Origin: Myxococcales bacterium
Lineage (GTDB): Bacteria > Myxococcota_A > Polyangia > Polyangiales > Ga0077539
Reading direction: 5' to 3'
DNA length: 64,000 bases
NCBI GenBank assembly: GCA_016793325.1
Contig: JAEUKI010000062.1
Location: forward strand, 1-64,000
A program made the position numbers and the translations under genes. This document shows positions 61,791 through 64,000 of this stretch, piece by piece; the first letter of the stretch is position 1, and each line of letters starts with the position of its first letter. The notes under the pieces were generated by a model. That model did no database searches. It was not told the origin of the DNA and was given only the letters and a program-made list of their open reading frames with translations.

Positions 61791-62180
61791 GGCGAATGAA
61801 CTGAAAATTCACGAGCGAAATTCCATCACGCTCAGCGAGGCAGCAGGCAGCCGCGCACTGTGCTTCGCAGGCGTTCTCGCTCGCGCTCGAACTTAGGCAC
61901 GGGAGCTGCCGCGTCGGAGGGCTTCGGATCACCTGCAGATGTGCAGGTAGAGTTCGAACGACTCTTGTCTCGAAGTTCGAGCGCGAGCGATAACGCCTGC
62001 CGAGATAGCTCGCGTGACAGCGCCCCGTGATGTCTTCGAGGCACAATGCGCGGCCGCTTGCTGCCGCGCGCAAGTGGCCGCTTGCTGCCGCGTCGTAGCC
62101 TGCTTGCTGCCGCGTCGTAGCCCGCTTGCTGCCGCGCCTAGCGTGACGGAATGGTACTGCGAATTTCCAGTTCATTCGCC
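61791..62180. repeat. Intergenic palindromic element, family 1 copy B, with terminal inverted repeats
   Basis: Ends are 22-bp inverted repeats matching at 20 positions: GGCGAATGAACTGAAAATTC (61791) and its complement at 62159-62180. Inside, the left part shares AGCGAAATTCCATCACGCTC and GGCAGCAGGCAGCCGCGCAC with copy A at 29.0 kb. A central inverted repeat (61868-61896 against 61972-62000, TTCTCGCTCGCGCTCGAA core) flanks a dyad ACCTGCAGATGTGCAGGT. The right arm has four spaced units of CGCTTGCTGCCGCG, inverted relative to copy A's arm. It fills the gap between convergent genes. No open reading frame with coding character is inside. Confidence 0.82.
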
Positions 62181-62201
62181 GCAGAGGGCGAATGGCCGCG
62201 A

Positions 62202-62372
62202 TCAGTCGCCGAGCAAGAGCGCGAGCGACGCGACGATGACGCACTTGAGCGTGACGATCACCGTCGCCGCGCGGGCGCGGCGGTCGTCGAGCAGCTCGGA
62301 CTTGATCATCGCGGTCACGGCGAACGGCGCCGCGATCGTGCTCGCCACGATGGCGACGGCGACCGTGCTCAC
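62202..62372 (-). CDS. 56-residue membrane protein coupled to the HPF-like gene
   Basis: Below the usual length cut-off but well supported. The GTG at 62372 overlaps the HPF-like stop (GTGA) and is preceded by a GGAGG site 6 bases upstream. The product (VSTVAVAIVASTIAAPFAV start, LLLGD end) has two hydrophobic helices (about 3-20 and 38-53) joined by a charged loop (KSELLDDRRARAATVI). Function unknown; being coupled to a ribosome-hibernation factor, it may be expressed under the same stress. Downstream lies the family 1 palindromic element. Confidence 0.7.
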   Translation of the reverse strand: MSTVAVAIVASTIAAPFAVTAMIKSELLDDRRARAATVIVTLKCVIVASLALLLGD

Positions 62373-62668
62373 GATCGACCTCCGCGTCGCGCCCGGACAC
62401 GGCGCGCCATACGGGTGATCGCCGAGCGAAGCGCGTGGTAGGCGTCCGCTTCGACCGCTCGAACCGCGAGCGTTTTTCCTGCGAGTCGGCCGAGCACCAC
62501 GACCTCTTGATCGACGCCGCCCTTCGGCCCATTGAGGTCTCGCAGCCGCACCTCGAGCTCGTGGACGTTGTCGCCGATGCGGTCGAACGCCGCAGAGACC
62601 ACGTGTTGCACGTGCTGCTTCAGCGCCTCGGTCGCCCTGACATCAACGGTTCGAATCGTGACACGCAT
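62369..62668 (-). CDS. Short HPF/RaiA-family ribosome-hibernation factor
   Basis: A 99-residue protein from the ATG at 62668, with a strong GGAGGTGA ribosome site. It is the S30AE/sigma-54 modulation (HPF/RaiA) domain alone: MRVTIRTVDVRATEALKQHV, ISAAFDRIGDNVHELEVRLRD-type core, LNGPKGGVDQEVVVLGRL and a basic C-terminus (RRVRARRGGRS). Such proteins bind the 30S A/P sites and protect or pair idle ribosomes under stress. It lacks the long HPF C-terminal dimerisation domain. The next gene in the operon is the 56-residue membrane protein. Confidence 0.88.
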   Translation of the reverse strand: MRVTIRTVDVRATEALKQHVQHVVSAAFDRIGDNVHELEVRLRDLNGPKGGVDQEVVVLGRLAGKTLAVRAVEADAYHALRSAITRMARRVRARRGGRS

Positions 62669-62833
62669 GCTTCTCACCTCCAGGGTTGTGAAACGGATTC
62701 GCGCAGTCGCGCGGTGGGAAGCTCAAGATGAAATAGTTTGTGAAAGTGTCATGCGAATCGATGTTGATTCGTATAAACCGAACTGCGAATACGCAGAACC
62801 CCACGAAAACAAAGTATTCCCGCGCCCGCCGCG
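62669..62833. promoter_or_regulatory. AT-richer promoter region of the HPF-like operon with two dyads
   Basis: This 165-bp gap is the most AT-rich stretch nearby. It holds two dyads: CGAATC-N6-GATTCG (62754-62771) and CTGCG-AATA-CGCAG (62783-62796). They could be operators or sensor-RNA hairpins in a stress-regulated promoter. No canonical -35/-10 pair is clear; ATGACA on the minus strand is a weak -35-like candidate. Confidence 0.35.
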
Positions 62834-63121
62834 CTAGTCGTTCTCGGAGCTCGGCCGCGCGCTCACTTCGTCGCGACAGCGCGCGATGACGACGTCGAAG
62901 ACCGCGTCGCACAGGGCGCGATCGAGCTTCGCTTCGTCCGCGAGCGCGCTCCACCGCTCGCGAAGGGCGCGTTCGCGCGAAGGGTCGTAGCCCTCGATCC
63001 CGCGCGCGCGCTTGTGCGCGCCGATCGCTTGGATCGCGCGCCACCGCGCGGCGAGCGCGCGCACGAGCGCGGCGTCAGCTTCGTCCACGGCGTCTCTCAG
63101 CGCAGCGAGCGTGTCCGTCAT
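62834..63121 (-). CDS. Chorismate mutase, AroQ type
   Basis: A 95-residue all-helical protein (AroQ class about 90). It has LRDAVDEADAALVRALAARWRAI, the active-site Arg, Lys of IQAIGAHKRARG, and the Arg-rich DPSRERALRERWSAL helix; the late helix has DAVFDVVIARCRDEV. It rearranges chorismate to prephenate for Phe/Tyr synthesis. The ATG at 63121 is preferred over the in-frame GTG at 63130. It stands alone here, not fused to prephenate dehydratase or dehydrogenase. Confidence 0.86.
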   Translation of the reverse strand: MTDTLAALRDAVDEADAALVRALAARWRAIQAIGAHKRARGIEGYDPSRERALRERWSALADEAKLDRALCDAVFDVVIARCRDEVSARPSSEND

Positions 63122-63195
63122 CGTCGCCACGGGTTATTGCAGCTCTCGCGGCGCTTGGCGATGCGCTCGTCGTCGCGAACACGCGGTCCCGTCGT

Positions 63196-64000
63196 ATGCT
63201 CGCTCGCGTGTGGCGCTCGGAACGGTCCGTCGCGACGATCACCGTCGCGCTCGCGCTCGCGGTCGGCGCGTGCTCGTCCGCGCCCTCCGCGCTCTCGCGC
63301 GTGATCGCCTCGCACAACGCGCTTCGAGACACGCGCGGCGCGATCCTCGGCCCCGTCGTCGAAGGCTCGCTGCAAGAGGGCGCGCAGCAGTCGATCAGCC
63401 TCGCGCTCGAGACGCAGTGCTACACAGTGTCGGCGTACGGCGGCGACGGGGCGCGCGCGATCGCGCTCTCGATCAGCGATGATACGGGCGCTCTCGTCGC
63501 GTCCTCCGAGCGCACCACCGACGCGCCCTCGGTGCGCTATTGCCCGAGGCGCGCCGGCAATCACACGGCGACCGTTCGCATGGTGCGCGGCAGCGGAACG
63601 TTCGCCCTCGGCTCGTGGGCGATCGACCGTCGCGCCGCGGATCGACGCTCGACGAGCGCGACGCCGACCGATGGAACCTGCCGCGCCCCGCACCGAATCG
63701 CGCTCGGCGCGAGCATCTCGGACTCGACGAGCGGCGCGCCGGCGCTCCACGCGTCCGAGTGTATTCCCCCCGACGGCCGCACTGCGCCCGAGCTCGTGTA
63801 CGAGGTCGAGGTCTCGCGACCGACGGTGCTGCAAGCGTCTGTGCACGCGCGCTGGCCCGCGGTGCTCTCGTTGCGATCGCAGTGCGACGAGCCGTCGACC
63901 GAGCTCGCGTGCGCGATCCGACACGACGAGCGCAGCAGCGAGCTCGCAGCGCTCGTGGGCCCTGGAAAATACCTGCTCTTCGTCGACGGAGGCGACGAGC
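63196..64000 (+). CDS. Lipoprotein of unknown function, C-terminus off the window
   Basis: From the ATG at 63196 (a GTG at 63208 is also possible) the frame is open to the window end, giving 268 residues. The signal peptide ends ALAVGAC (lipobox). Afterwards come repeated beta-rich blocks of about 100 residues with paired Cys, each with an 'S-L-x-L-x-x-x-C-Y' strand and a 'GTFALGSW'-type turn, as in the pre-peptidase or CARDB-like beta domains of myxobacterial lipoproteins. The next block (VLQASVHARWPAVLSLRSQC) is cut by the edge. Divergent from the chorismate mutase gene (74 bp between starts). Confidence 0.8.
   Translation, partial: MLARVWRSERSVATITVALALAVGACSSAPSALSRVIASHNALRDTRGAILGPVVEGSLQEGAQQSISLALETQCYTVSAYGGDGARAIALSISDDTGALVASSERTTDAPSVRYCPRRAGNHTATVRMVRGSGTFALGSWAIDRRAADRRSTSATPTDGTCRAPHRIALGASISDSTSGAPALHASECIPPDGRTAPELVYEVEVSRPTVLQASVHARWPAVLSLRSQCDEPSTELACAIRHDERSSELAALVGPGKYLLFVDGGDE

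Overview
The window is strongly GC-rich (third codon positions almost always G or C) and reads like the chromosome of a Myxococcota bacterium, probably of the Polyangiales/Sandaracinaceae type. Support: many Ser/Asp/Thr-rich lipoproteins with an early 'DGG/DAG/DTG' linker, thrombospondin type 3 and DUF4215 repeats, MopE-like metal-binding Cys repeats, giant RCC1-repeat lipoproteins, a receiver-DUF4388 protein, two FadL-like barrels and a SWIM-SNF2 helicase. I found no rRNA, tRNA, CRISPR array, phage or transposase gene. About 54 genes are supported. Two run off the ends of the window, and several start at GTG or TTG.

Layout. 1-11.5 kb: surface or secreted proteins (TSP3 protein, lipoproteins), a MoxR-like ATPase beside a VWA protein, hisF, and a PHM-like copper monooxygenase lipoprotein overlapping elbB. 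11.5-21.3 kb: GT-C glycosyltransferase, HupE/UreJ-like membrane protein, isochorismatase-fold hydrolase, PLP aminotransferase, a WlbB-type sugar N-acetyltransferase coupled to a CAP-domain lipoprotein, and an IPT/TIG lipoprotein. 21.5-32.9 kb: receiver-DUF4388-TM protein, CapA-like protein, five-blade-propeller-like lipoprotein, two FadL-type porins, dolichol-phosphate-mannose-type synthase. 33-41 kb: outer-membrane protein, BtpA protein, a membrane protein/ECF sigma/anti-sigma operon, DUF721 (DciA) protein, acyl-CoA dehydrogenase with DUF6285 protein, MsrB. 41-53 kb: a run of poorly conserved lipoproteins and small proteins of unknown function, one apparently frameshifted, ending in two RCC1-repeat lipoproteins; the larger has 21 repeats. 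53-64 kb: acyl-CoA-associated phosphotransferase, crotonase, RNase D, SWIM-SNF2 helicase, a decapeptide-repeat protein, DUF418 protein, an HPF-like protein with a small coupled membrane protein, chorismate mutase, and a partial lipoprotein.

The most striking non-genic signal is a set of six large intergenic repeat elements in four families: 29.0 and 61.8 kb (family 1), 32.9 kb (family 2), 38.6 and 55.1 kb (family 3), and 41.0 kb (family 4). Five are palindromic overall, with arms built from iterated GC-rich units around a non-repeated or dyad core. The window has eleven convergent gene junctions. Seven are overlapping or at most 33 bp apart. The other four are 282-435 bp wide, and each of those is filled by one of these elements.

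All calls come from reading the sequence and the translations. No database search was possible, so family names rest on motifs recognised by eye.
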